From positions 124,001 to 188,000 of the forward strand of contig DATHDG010000014.1 in NCBI GenBank assembly GCA_035319125.1: DNA of 64,000 bases, in the 5' to 3' direction. The notes under the pieces were generated by a model. It saw only the letters and a list, made by a program, of their open reading frames with translations. It was not told the origin of the DNA and searched no databases. Each line of letters opens with the position of its first letter. Position 1 is the stretch's first letter. This document shows positions 41,773-50,286 of this stretch, in pieces. Origin of the DNA: Fen-1308 sp035319125. GTDB taxonomy: Bacteria > Nitrospirota > Thermodesulfovibrionia > Thermodesulfovibrionales > Dissulfurispiraceae. A program made the translations under genes and the position numbers.

Positions 41773-43767
41773 TTAGTTTTGAATAGCGTACGACCGCATC
41801 TTGCTATATAGTGTCTTTCTGGATAATCCCATTTCCCGCGCAACTCTGCTTACGTTACCAGCATGCCTGTCCAATAGATTGATAATCTTGCTTTTCTCTG
41901 AATCTCTAACAAGTTGCTGACGTTGTTCGCGATTTTCGAATATTCGAGCAGAAGGAGCCGATAGGGGTTGAAAAAATGGAGAATAAAACTCAGCAGGAAG
42001 CTGTCTCAAAGAAATTACGCCGTTTTCAGCAAGACTTGCGGCGCGTTCTACCACATTTTGAAGTTCACGCACATTACCAGGCCAATTGTATTGTGTAATG
42101 TAATCAAAGACGTCGAGCTCTATGTCGAACTTGCAACGGCGGTCCCGCCCCAATTTTTCAAGAAAATGAACGAAAAGCATTGGTATATCCCTGATTCTAT
42201 TGCGCAACGGTGGAATAGTAATAGAGATTACATTCAATCTGTAAAACAAATCATGCCTGAACGTGCCTCTTTCCACTTCCTGGAGCAGATTCCTGTTAGT
42301 AGCGCATATCAGTCTGACATTTACAGGTATCATTTTATCGCTGCCGATTCTGGCAACTTTCTTGTCCTGGATCACTCTGAGTAGAGATATCTGCTGCTCA
42401 AGAGGCATGTCTCCAATTTCATCAAGAAAGAGGGTGCCGCCTGAGGCCAGCTCGAATTTTCCGGGTTTACCGCCTCTTTTGGCGCCGGTAAAAGCCCCTT
42501 CTTCATACCCGAACAACTCGCTGCCGATAAGTTCACGGGGGATAGCGCCGCAATTGAGCGCGATAAACGGTCCGCTGCTCTGATTGCTGCGGTTATGAAT
42601 GGCTTGGGCGAATATTTCTTTGCCCGTGCCACTTTCTCCCTGAAGAAGTATGTTTGAGGATGTAGTGGCTGTCAGAGAGGCAAGCCGGATCGCCTCGCGG
42701 ATTTCATCGCTCTCACCAATGATATCGTTGAACTGAAGAGTCGCGTAATAGCCACTAAATCTATTGACCAGGTTCTGAACCTGTTTAATAGGCCGCATGA
42801 CAATAAATCCGCCGGTTGCCTCTCCCCGTTCGTTAATCACGGGTTCACCAGAGGCGAGGCAATGACAGATACCATCTTTAGTATCAATCATTATTTCAAC
42901 ATCAGAATATCTGTCGGCAGCCGAAGGCAATTTGCCGCCAGGCGCCCTGCAGTCAAGCAGGTGTTTAATAGGCGTTCCTATGATATTTTGTTCAGGACGT
43001 CTCAGCATGGACTTGGCTGCGGGATTGAGCTCTGTTATTACTTCGTTTCTGTCTACTATGAGTATGCCGTCAGAGACCGTATTGAAGAAGTTGCTGAGTC
43101 TGCTGTTAACCAATGCAAGTTCATAATTCTTCTGGCGTATTCTGAGCTGAGCCATGATTGCTTCGGCTGCGGCAACGACCATTCCGAGCGTATGCAGGTG
43201 GGAAGCGTGAGAAGCCCCTGACATGTCTAGAATCCCGATCACCTGTCCGTTAGGGTCGAAAATAGGCGCAGCAGAGCAGGTCAGACAATGATGCTTCTGA
43301 CAGTAATGCTCAGCTCCTGACACCTGGATCGGAGCCTGAATCATCAATGCCGTACCGATTGCATTTGTCCCGGCTTCATATTCGTGCCAGCTTGATCCCC
43401 GGAAGAAGTTCCTCGTCATCGGATTCTTCAGGGTTTCTTCGTCGCAAAGCATTTCCATTATATGGCCGTTTTCATCTGTCAGAACCACAACAAAGCCAGA
43501 ACCTTGCACAAACTTATAGAGATTGGACATGAATGGTTTGGCAATATTTATCAGAGTATCTTTCTTATGCAGAAGATCGGCCAACTGGTCTTCTTCGAGC
43601 GAGCGATGAAAGTGGGCATCATAAGGGCTTACGCTTGCCTGATGGCATCTAATCCATGATTCAACTATCTGAGGTCTAATGTCCTGAATATCGCGACTGC
43701 CGGCAGATACGAACTTTTCCCATTCGCTATAAATCATATCCAGAATGTTCAGTATATCTCTCTGCAT
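41773..43767 (-). CDS. Sigma-54-dependent activator, AcoR-like (GAF-PAS-AAA-HTH)
   Basis: A 664-residue enhancer-binding protein. Order: GAF-like domain (about residues 70-210, NAIGTALMIQAPIQVSGAEH, HCLTCSAAPIFDPNG), PAS domain (about 225-310), AAA+ domain with Walker A LLQGESGTGKEIFAQAIH, the sigma-54 contact loop GAFTGAKRGG, GGTLFLDEIGDMPL (Walker B) and VRLICATNRNL, and a Fis-type HTH (GNVSRVAREMGLSRKTLYSK). AcoR relatives respond to small carbonyl metabolites such as acetoin, so an aldehyde or alcohol signal is plausible. It should switch on the Mo island directly downstream. Confidence 0.93.
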   Translation of the reverse strand: MQRDILNILDMIYSEWEKFVSAGSRDIQDIRPQIVESWIRCHQASVSPYDAHFHRSLEEDQLADLLHKKDTLINIAKPFMSNLYKFVQGSGFVVVLTDENGHIMEMLCDEETLKNPMTRNFFRGSSWHEYEAGTNAIGTALMIQAPIQVSGAEHYCQKHHCLTCSAAPIFDPNGQVIGILDMSGASHASHLHTLGMVVAAAEAIMAQLRIRQKNYELALVNSRLSNFFNTVSDGILIVDRNEVITELNPAAKSMLRRPEQNIIGTPIKHLLDCRAPGGKLPSAADRYSDVEIMIDTKDGICHCLASGEPVINERGEATGGFIVMRPIKQVQNLVNRFSGYYATLQFNDIIGESDEIREAIRLASLTATTSSNILLQGESGTGKEIFAQAIHNRSNQSSGPFIALNCGAIPRELIGSELFGYEEGAFTGAKRGGKPGKFELASGGTLFLDEIGDMPLEQQISLLRVIQDKKVARIGSDKMIPVNVRLICATNRNLLQEVERGTFRHDLFYRLNVISITIPPLRNRIRDIPMLFVHFLEKLGRDRRCKFDIELDVFDYITQYNWPGNVRELQNVVERAASLAENGVISLRQLPAEFYSPFFQPLSAPSARIFENREQRQQLVRDSEKSKIINLLDRHAGNVSRVAREMGLSRKTLYSKMRSYAIQN

Positions 43768-43854
43768 ATCAGTACCCCATCTCTAATTAAGCATTGTATA
43801 CGTTATGAATCCAAATTAACTATTTTCTCATATTATAGTCATATTATTTCACGT

Positions 43855-43883
43855 TTGACGGTTCCTCATCAATAGAGTACACT
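43855..43883 (+). promoter_or_regulatory. Sigma-70-type promoter of dus
   Basis: TTGACG (43855-43860) and TACACT (43878-43883) are exactly 17 bases apart. Transcription should begin around 43890, next to the TTG start codon at 43891, with no ribosome site: a leaderless message. Confidence 0.65.
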
Positions 43884-43890
43884 AACGGCA

Positions 43891-44883
43891 TTGAAAATAG
43901 GCACATTGACATTCTCATCTCCGCTCGTATTGTCCCCCATGGCCGGCATCACTGATCTGCCGTTTCGCTTGCTCAACAGGCGGTTTGGTTGCGAGCTTGC
44001 GTTCACTGAGATGATCAGTGCCAGGGCGCTTTCATTTAAAAATGGAAATACGTTGAATATGCTTTCAAGGCATGCTCATGATAGGCCGCTAGGCGTTCAG
44101 CTGCTTGGAAATGATGCCGCCGTAATGCATGCAGCAATGGGTGTGCTTCATGAATACAACTTTGACATTATTGATCTAAATGCAGCATGTCCCGTGGGCA
44201 AAGTCACTAAAAGGGGAGAGGGTGCGGCGCTCCTAAAAGAACCTAAGAAGATAGGTAAGATAGTTAAGGTTCTCGTTCTTAATTCTAATAAGCCTGTAAC
44301 AGTAAAAATCCGGGCCGGATGGGACAAAGCCAGCATCAATGCGCTTGAAGCTGCACTTCATGCTCAGGACGCCGGAGCTAGTGCATTGTTCTTCCATGGC
44401 CGCACTCAGGAGCAGGGCTACAGCGGGACCGTAGATTATAGTGAGATTAGAAGGGTCAAAGAGTCTCTGCAGATACCGGTTATAGCGAGCGGCGATGCCT
44501 TTTCACCTGCATTGATCAAAAAAATATTTGATGAGACCGCCTGTGACGGAGTTGCCATTGCCAGGGGAGCCCTTGGGAATCCGTGGATATTCAGTCAGAC
44601 TACTCAATACATCCAAAACGGAATTCCGCCACAGCGGCCTCCTGTTTGCGATGTTGTTGATACAATGCTAACACACTTAAGAATGATGATAGATAAGTAC
44701 GGAGATGAGACTGGCACTACTAAATTCAGGAAATTCTTTGCATGGTATGTGAGAGGACTTCACGAGACCAGGGTTATAAGGACCGAAGCTTTCAGAGCGA
44801 AAACTTCATCTCAGATGATCAGTTACATAGAACAGCTCCATACAAGACAGTACAGGCCTAATTTTGCAGATTACATAAGATAA
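43891..44883 (+). CDS. dus: tRNA-dihydrouridine synthase
   Basis: A 330-residue FMN enzyme that reduces specific uridines in the tRNA D-loop with NADPH. Motifs: LSPMAGITDLPFRLL at residues 15-29, active-site Cys in NAACPVGKVTKRGEGA, VKIRAGWD, ALFFHGRTQEQGYSGT (His and Arg near FMN) and VIASGDAFSP, GVAIARGALGNPWIF. The start appears to be TTG 43891 immediately at the promoter; the first in-frame ATG lies well inside the barrel and would remove the FMN-binding start. Which tRNA position it modifies cannot be read here. Confidence 0.92.
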   Translation: MKIGTLTFSSPLVLSPMAGITDLPFRLLNRRFGCELAFTEMISARALSFKNGNTLNMLSRHAHDRPLGVQLLGNDAAVMHAAMGVLHEYNFDIIDLNAACPVGKVTKRGEGAALLKEPKKIGKIVKVLVLNSNKPVTVKIRAGWDKASINALEAALHAQDAGASALFFHGRTQEQGYSGTVDYSEIRRVKESLQIPVIASGDAFSPALIKKIFDETACDGVAIARGALGNPWIFSQTTQYIQNGIPPQRPPVCDVVDTMLTHLRMMIDKYGDETGTTKFRKFFAWYVRGLHETRVIRTEAFRAKTSSQMISYIEQLHTRQYRPNFADYIR

Positions 44884-44887
44884 TTAA

Positions 44888-44911
44888 AGGGGTGAACGAC
44901 CGTTCGCCCCT
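44888..44911. terminator. Bidirectional hairpin between dus and pyk
   Basis: AGGGGTGAAC (44888-44897) pairs with GTTCGCCCCT (44902-44911) with one G-T pair and a 4-base loop. It overlaps the last bases of pyk. No strong T-run on either side. Confidence 0.6.
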
Positions 44912-46355
44912 AAAGCTTCCTGCATTCTTCTCTTTTCAAATCCACGATTTCCATCCTGTTGTTCATGTCCGGGAATTTTGATGAAGGTCCTTCGGTGACG
45001 AGGGCAAGGTCGCCATCAAATTCATAAACAGAAAGCCAGTTTCTGATATACGCGTTCCAGTTGTCCGGATGGCTGGGCTCGTGCAGGGCATGTACGCCGT
45101 ATGAAAACTGGAGTGTCTGGCATGTGGATTCCAGGGAGCTTACGGCCATGATCCAGACGGGCAGGCGAAAGCGGGATATGCTTCTGGCGGTGCCGCCGCT
45201 GTGGGTCGGCACGAATATGGCGGCAGGCGTGATGCATTTCAGGGTGGACTCCACGCTCATCGCGATTATGTCAGAGAGCTTCGGGCATTCGCTGTTGGGC
45301 AGAGAGAGGAGAATATCGCGTGCGGAATAGCTGCCGCGCACTGGCTCGATAGATGCCGCGATCCGGGCGAGCATGTTTACGGCTGCAATCGGGTACATGC
45401 CCATGGCCGATTCTCCCGACAGCATGACACAGTCTGTGCCGTCAAGAATCGCATTGGCTACATCGGTCGATTCGGCCCGCGTCGGCCTCGGATTTCCGGT
45501 CATTGATTCGAGCATCTGAGTTGCGGTTATGACGGGTTTACCTGCAAGGTTCGCCTTTTTCATGAGAGATTTCTGGACAAGCGCGATCTCCTCAATAGGG
45601 ATTTCAACCCCGAGGTCTCCTCTTGCAATCATGATGCCGTCGGCTGCCGATATAATGGAATCTATATTCCTGAGAGCTGTACGACGCTCTATCTTTGCGA
45701 TAATGAACGGATCGTAGTCCATCGCATGCGCCGCCGCTCTCACTGCGTCTATGTCTGCCGCCGAATCGACAAACGACTGGCTCACAGCGTCGAGTTTCAG
45801 TCGCTTTGCAATCTCGAGCCACTGCCTGTCCGTCTCCGTAAAAGCGCTGATGCCGAGGTCTATGCCCGGCAGATTCAGCCCCTTGCGTGAACGAAGCTCT
45901 CCGCCTACAACAACCTCGCACTTAACATCGTTTCCAGAGACATTAATCACTTCAAGCTGAATCAGTCCGTCGTTGAGATACAGTGTATCTCTCGGCTTGA
46001 CAACCAGCGGCAGCCTTTCAAATGTAACCGATACCCTGGAGGCAGAACCTGTTATGTCTTCGGTAGTGAGAAAGATCGTATCCCCCGGCTTGAGATCTAC
46101 CGGGTCATCAGCAATGCGGCCTATACGCATCTTCGGCCCTGGAAGGTCAGCCATGAGCGCCACACGCCTGCCTTCCTTTGAAGCCGCATTTCTGATGCGT
46201 TCGGCAATGCGGGCATGGCTGTCGTAATCACCATGGGAAAAATTCAGCCTGGCTATGTTCATGCCGGCACGGATCATGTGCTGCATGACTTCCTGTGTTT
46301 CAGATGCGGGGCCTATTGTGCAGACTATCTTGGTCTTGTTTGCTGGAAGTCTCAT
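44910..46355 (-). CDS. pyk: Pyruvate kinase
   Basis: A 481-residue glycolytic enzyme (phosphoenolpyruvate + ADP to pyruvate + ATP). The N-terminal motif TKIVCTIGPASETQEVMQHM with MNIARLNFSHG is at residues 8-41; the K+ and metal site appears in FIIAKIERR and MIARGDLGVEIPIEEI, the latter with KPVITATQMLESM, the pyruvate kinase signature. The C-terminal allosteric domain ends at EIVDLKREECRKL. The long second-domain beta barrel is complete. Stand-alone transcription; maf follows after a gap upstream on the same strand. Confidence 0.95.
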   Translation of the reverse strand: MRLPANKTKIVCTIGPASETQEVMQHMIRAGMNIARLNFSHGDYDSHARIAERIRNAASKEGRRVALMADLPGPKMRIGRIADDPVDLKPGDTIFLTTEDITGSASRVSVTFERLPLVVKPRDTLYLNDGLIQLEVINVSGNDVKCEVVVGGELRSRKGLNLPGIDLGISAFTETDRQWLEIAKRLKLDAVSQSFVDSAADIDAVRAAAHAMDYDPFIIAKIERRTALRNIDSIISAADGIMIARGDLGVEIPIEEIALVQKSLMKKANLAGKPVITATQMLESMTGNPRPTRAESTDVANAILDGTDCVMLSGESAMGMYPIAAVNMLARIAASIEPVRGSYSARDILLSLPNSECPKLSDIIAMSVESTLKCITPAAIFVPTHSGGTARSISRFRLPVWIMAVSSLESTCQTLQFSYGVHALHEPSHPDNWNAYIRNWLSVYEFDGDLALVTEGPSSKFPDMNNRMEIVDLKREECRKL

Positions 46356-46431
46356 GGTTCCGGCCTTTCCTTGTCAGATTTTTCAGCAGATATGCAAACA
46401 TGCCACAATGGCTCTACGTTGCAGAATAACG

Positions 46432-47007
46432 TTATAGTACAGTTATACCAAATTTGGCCAGACTTTGCACAAGTGAATTAAGGGGCAGACCCATTACGTT
46501 GAAAAAATCTCCTTCGATTTTTTTGACTATTACTGCTCCAAGTCCCTGCACGCCGTAAGCGCCGGCTTTGTCGAGAGGCTCTCCGGATTCAATGTATGAG
46601 GCGATTTCGCCGTCACTCAGCTTTTTGAAAAACACTCTTGATTCTACCGCCCGGGACAATATTCTGCCAGCGGCAGTATCGAGTATGGTATAGCCGGTGA
46701 TGACCGTATGAGCCTTTCCGCTTAAAGCCCTCAGCATACCTCTTGCTTCCCTTATGCTGCGCGGCTTTCCGAATATCCTGTTATTAAGCACTACAATCGT
46801 ATCGGCCGAGATAATCAGGGCGTTTCTATGACGCAACGCAACAGCTTTCGCCTTGCCCGTAGAATGTTTCAATACAAGCTTTCTAGGTTCAGTGATGCAG
46901 CTCATATCCTCTTCATAGTCACTTTCATCGACTATGAACCGCAAGCCTGCCTTTTCAAGAATTTCTTTTCGCCTTGGCGATGACGATGCAAGAACTATTA
47001 TTTTCAT
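46432..47007 (-). CDS. maf: Maf-type nucleoside triphosphate pyrophosphatase
   Basis: About 191 residues from ATG 47007, two bases after the stop of the preceding flavoprotein gene; upstream frame starts lie inside that gene. Motifs: VLASSSPRRKEILEKAGL at residues 5-22, KAVALRHRNALIISADTIVV with the catalytic Asp, and GKPRSIREARGMLRALSGK, VITGYTI. Maf proteins hydrolyse modified or canonical nucleotides (dTTP, UTP, 7-methyl-GTP depending on subgroup) and influence septation. The QGLGAVIVKKIEGDFFNVMG segment is standard. Confidence 0.93.
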   Translation of the reverse strand: MKIIVLASSSPRRKEILEKAGLRFIVDESDYEEDMSCITEPRKLVLKHSTGKAKAVALRHRNALIISADTIVVLNNRIFGKPRSIREARGMLRALSGKAHTVITGYTILDTAAGRILSRAVESRVFFKKLSDGEIASYIESGEPLDKAGAYGVQGLGAVIVKKIEGDFFNVMGLPLNSLVQSLAKFGITVL

Positions 47008-47009
47008 CT

Positions 47010-48194
47010 TTAAACGTATTGACCCGCGGCAAATCCGGATGACCATGCCCAATGCAGATTATAGCCTCCAAGCTGTCCTGAGACATCAACGACCTCACCT
47101 ATAAAGTATAGTCCAGGCACCTTCTTTGTCTCCATTGTTTTAGAGGAAAGCTCATCCGTATCCACTCCGCCTGCAGTGATTTCAGCTTTTTTATATCCTT
47201 CAGAGCATTGCGGCTTGAGTTTCCAGTTGTGCAGCAGCACGGATATCTCTTTCAGCTCCTTTTCAGAATAAGTGCTCAAAGGCCGGGATGGGGAAAACTT
47301 ATCTGTCCACTTAAGCGCTAATCGCCGTGGTATGTAGTCAGCCAGCAGATTGGCCATTTCCACACGGCTATTTCGATTTTGTGTTAATACGTCTAATATG
47401 TCAATATCAGGGAAAAGATTGAGTATGAGTTCTTCACCTTGACTCCAATATGAAGAGATCTGAAGAATAGCAGGGCCGCTTAGGCCTCTGTGTGTAAAAA
47501 GCACCTCCCCATCAAAATATCTTTTCCTGCAGCTTACAGTTGCCCTGAATGAAAGCCCGCTTAATCCCTTATAGATTTCCGAATCCATCCGGTCAAATAC
47601 AAGGGGGACCAGCGCAGGCCTCGGGTTATGCACGTTTAGTTGATATTTTTTTGCTAAGCGCAATCCGAAATCAGTTGCTCCAAGATCAGGATGAGATAAA
47701 CCACCCGTCGCAATCACCAGCGACGAGGATTTTATCACGGCATTGTTTAACGAAACACAAAATACGTCCGGCCGGGATATTTTGCCGACCTTGCAATTTA
47801 ACATGATTTCCACTCCTGCGCGTCTGCATTCATCATGCAGCATCCTGACGATTTCCCCTGCGGTCTTGCGACAAAAAAGCTGGCCTTTCTCTTTTTCATA
47901 GTAATCTATTCCATGCTTTTCGAGGATGTCCATGAAGTGGCGTGGGGCGAACCTGGCAAGCGCCGATTTGCAGAAATGAGGGTTTGCAGAAATATAATTT
48001 GATGAATTCAAATTGATATTAGTGAAATTGCAGCGTCCACCGCCGGATACCCTGATCTTGCTGCCTATCTTGCCCATATGGTCGATCAGAACTACAGAGC
48101 GCCCTCTCTTGCCTGCCTCAATCGCGCACATAAGGCCGGATGCCCCGGCTCCTATTATGACCACATCTTTTTGCACAGAACGATAGATATTCAT
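47010..48194 (-). CDS. HI0933-family FAD-dependent oxidoreductase
   Basis: A 394-residue flavoprotein of the HI0933 (BaiN/YtfP-like) family. FAD motif VVIIGAGASGLMCAIEAGKRGRS is near the N-terminus, KIRVSGGGRCNFTNIN is the family signature, VIATGGLSHPDLGATDFG and YFIGEVVDVSGQLGGYNLHW (C-terminal FAD loop) are present. Characterised relatives reduce steroid double bonds or are proposed aminoacetone oxidases; the substrate here is unknown. Translationally close to maf (2-base gap). Confidence 0.88.
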   Translation of the reverse strand: MNIYRSVQKDVVIIGAGASGLMCAIEAGKRGRSVVLIDHMGKIGSKIRVSGGGRCNFTNINLNSSNYISANPHFCKSALARFAPRHFMDILEKHGIDYYEKEKGQLFCRKTAGEIVRMLHDECRRAGVEIMLNCKVGKISRPDVFCVSLNNAVIKSSSLVIATGGLSHPDLGATDFGLRLAKKYQLNVHNPRPALVPLVFDRMDSEIYKGLSGLSFRATVSCRKRYFDGEVLFTHRGLSGPAILQISSYWSQGEELILNLFPDIDILDVLTQNRNSRVEMANLLADYIPRRLALKWTDKFSPSRPLSTYSEKELKEISVLLHNWKLKPQCSEGYKKAEITAGGVDTDELSSKTMETKKVPGLYFIGEVVDVSGQLGGYNLHWAWSSGFAAGQYV

Positions 48195-48573
48195 CTTAAC
48201 CCCAACTTTCAGAAGCGCATTTCAAAGCATTATATGAAGCGCAGATTGCTTCGTATTCCATACTCTTGTAAATGATGTCCTGACAGATCGGTTCGTCTTT
48301 ATGCTGTCATAATTGTGAAAAAAGATAAATATTGTATCATCATCAAGGATAAAATGATCCAGATTTGAGGGTTGGCCGGAGTGCCGGCGTTGACTTTTTC
48401 CCCGTCGCGTCTATCTTGAAAATATTGCCATGACGTTTGTCTTCAATCTGCATGTACATAATTGCGAAATAACTCGTGATCATCAGAGCATTGAATAACG
48501 ATGGCCTGATTTCATCATATGCTTAACTGACAAAGGGGAAATATTTATTGATGACTGCGTTAAAATAAATACC
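48195..48573. other. Divergent intergenic region upstream of the AOR gene
   Basis: About 380 AT-rich bases between divergent genes, with no gene. TTGACT and TATCTT around 48391-48418 are 16 bases apart and could be a promoter toward the AOR gene. TAAAAT at 48561-48566 ends only seven bases before the AOR ATG; there is no ribosome site before that ATG. Confidence 0.4.
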
Positions 48574-50265
48574 ATGAATGGATATGCCGGCAAGTATCTG
48601 AAAGTTGATCTTTCGGCAGGCAAAGTAACTGTAGCTGCTACACCTGCAGGTCTCTGCGAAAGCTACATCGGCGGTAGGGGGCTTGGAGTTGCGCTCATGG
48701 GCGACAGGATCACGCATACTTACGACTATCCCAAGATGCCTATTATTTTCTCAACCGGCCCGCTGGTGGGAACGGATGTGCCCACATCAGGCCGCATGTC
48801 GGTTGTCTCAAGATCTCCTTTGACAGGTACTGTTACTGACAGCTCAGTCGGAGGATGCTTCGGCACAGAGTTGAAGCGGGCAGGCTTCGACTACATTGAG
48901 ATTACCGGTGCATCGAAAGAATGGGTAGTAATAGATATCGAGAATGATAGCGTATCGATTGTGACAGCAGGCAATCTTGCCGGCGTCAACATATTTGACT
49001 TGCATAAACTCATCGGGGCAGGGCACTCGTTCGCTGCAATCGGCAGGGCAGGGGAGAGGGGAGTTCTTTATTCTTCGATTATGATCGACGGGCGTTATGC
49101 GGCAGGACGGGGCGGTTTGGGTGCTGTCATGGGAGCGAAGAAGTTGAAGGCTATAAGAGTAAAGGGAGACGGAATGATTTCTGTTGCAGATCCGGAATGC
49201 CTGGCAGAAGCAACGGAGGATATCATGAGACTTCTGCGGGCGTCTCCTGCAATCTTTGGAGAGTTTGGCATTGCAGAATTCGGCACTGCAGCGCTGGTCG
49301 ACCTCATACATGCAAGACGAATGGAACCGACTGATAATTTCAGGAGGACATATTTCCCCGAGGCGACGCGCTATTCCGGGCATCAGATAAAAACGCGCTA
49401 CATGACAGAAAAGACAGGCTGCGCGGGCTGTCCCATACTCTGTAAAAAAACGGGATTGCGCGGAGAGGTGATACCGGAGTTTGAGTCGGCATCACATTTC
49501 GGCGCCCTCAATGGCTGTGCTGATTTGCAAACGATTGTTGAAGCAAACAGAATATGTAACGACTTTGGACTTGATACTATATCTGCGGCCTCAACCATCG
49601 CCTGCTATGCCGAAATCAGCGGCATCAGGCTGACGTCATCGAAACTGCTCAGTATGCTGATAGATATCGGCAACAGGGAGGGGTTAGGGTCAGCCCTGTC
49701 TGAGGGATCGTTCCGTTATGCCTGCTCGAGAGGACGGCCTGAGTTGAGTATGTCCGTCAAGAAACTTGAATTGCCGGCTTATGATCCAAGAGGCGCCTAT
49801 GGCATGGCTCTGGCCTATGCCACTTCGAACAGAGGAGGCTGTCATATGCGGGCGTATCCGGTAGGCTGCGAAATTTTGAGGAAACCGGTTGCGGTTGACA
49901 GGTTCTCCTTTGAAGGCAAGGCCAGGATGATTAAGATATCCGAGGATATCAATGCTGTGGCCGACTCTCTTTCAGCGTGCAGGTTCACTTTTCTTGCTGC
50001 GGGGCTCGAGGAATACTCCAGGGCGTTAAACGCTGTGACCGGCGGAGATCATGATGTTCAGTCGCTGATGAAGATTGGTGAGAGCATATGGAATCTCGAA
50101 AGAAGAATGAATGCAGCTAATGGCTTTGCCATGAGCGATGACGACCTGCCTGCGAGGTTCTTTACCGAAGAAGGATCGTCCGGATCTGCAAAAATACCGC
50201 CGATTGACCGCGAAGAATTTCTTAGGGCGCTTGATAACTATTACAGGATTCGCGGGTATAAATAA
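48574..50265 (+). CDS. Tungsten-dependent aldehyde:ferredoxin oxidoreductase family enzyme
   Basis: A 563-residue AOR-family protein that oxidises aldehydes (or runs in reverse on acids) with a tungsto-bispterin and one [4Fe-4S] cluster. Domain 1 has YIGGRGLGVALMGDRI and STGPLVGTDVPTSGRMSVVS; the cluster ligands are in TGCAGCPILCKKTG (CxxCxxxC) with a fourth Cys in DSLSACRFTFLA. YGMALAYATSNRGGCHMRAY is the pterin-binding region. Slightly shorter than typical AOR (about 600). A class II aldolase-like gene follows after 21 bases. Confidence 0.93.
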   Translation: MNGYAGKYLKVDLSAGKVTVAATPAGLCESYIGGRGLGVALMGDRITHTYDYPKMPIIFSTGPLVGTDVPTSGRMSVVSRSPLTGTVTDSSVGGCFGTELKRAGFDYIEITGASKEWVVIDIENDSVSIVTAGNLAGVNIFDLHKLIGAGHSFAAIGRAGERGVLYSSIMIDGRYAAGRGGLGAVMGAKKLKAIRVKGDGMISVADPECLAEATEDIMRLLRASPAIFGEFGIAEFGTAALVDLIHARRMEPTDNFRRTYFPEATRYSGHQIKTRYMTEKTGCAGCPILCKKTGLRGEVIPEFESASHFGALNGCADLQTIVEANRICNDFGLDTISAASTIACYAEISGIRLTSSKLLSMLIDIGNREGLGSALSEGSFRYACSRGRPELSMSVKKLELPAYDPRGAYGMALAYATSNRGGCHMRAYPVGCEILRKPVAVDRFSFEGKARMIKISEDINAVADSLSACRFTFLAAGLEEYSRALNAVTGGDHDVQSLMKIGESIWNLERRMNAANGFAMSDDDLPARFFTEEGSSGSAKIPPIDREEFLRALDNYYRIRGYK

Positions 50266-50286
50266 TTAGAAAAATCATAAAACGCG

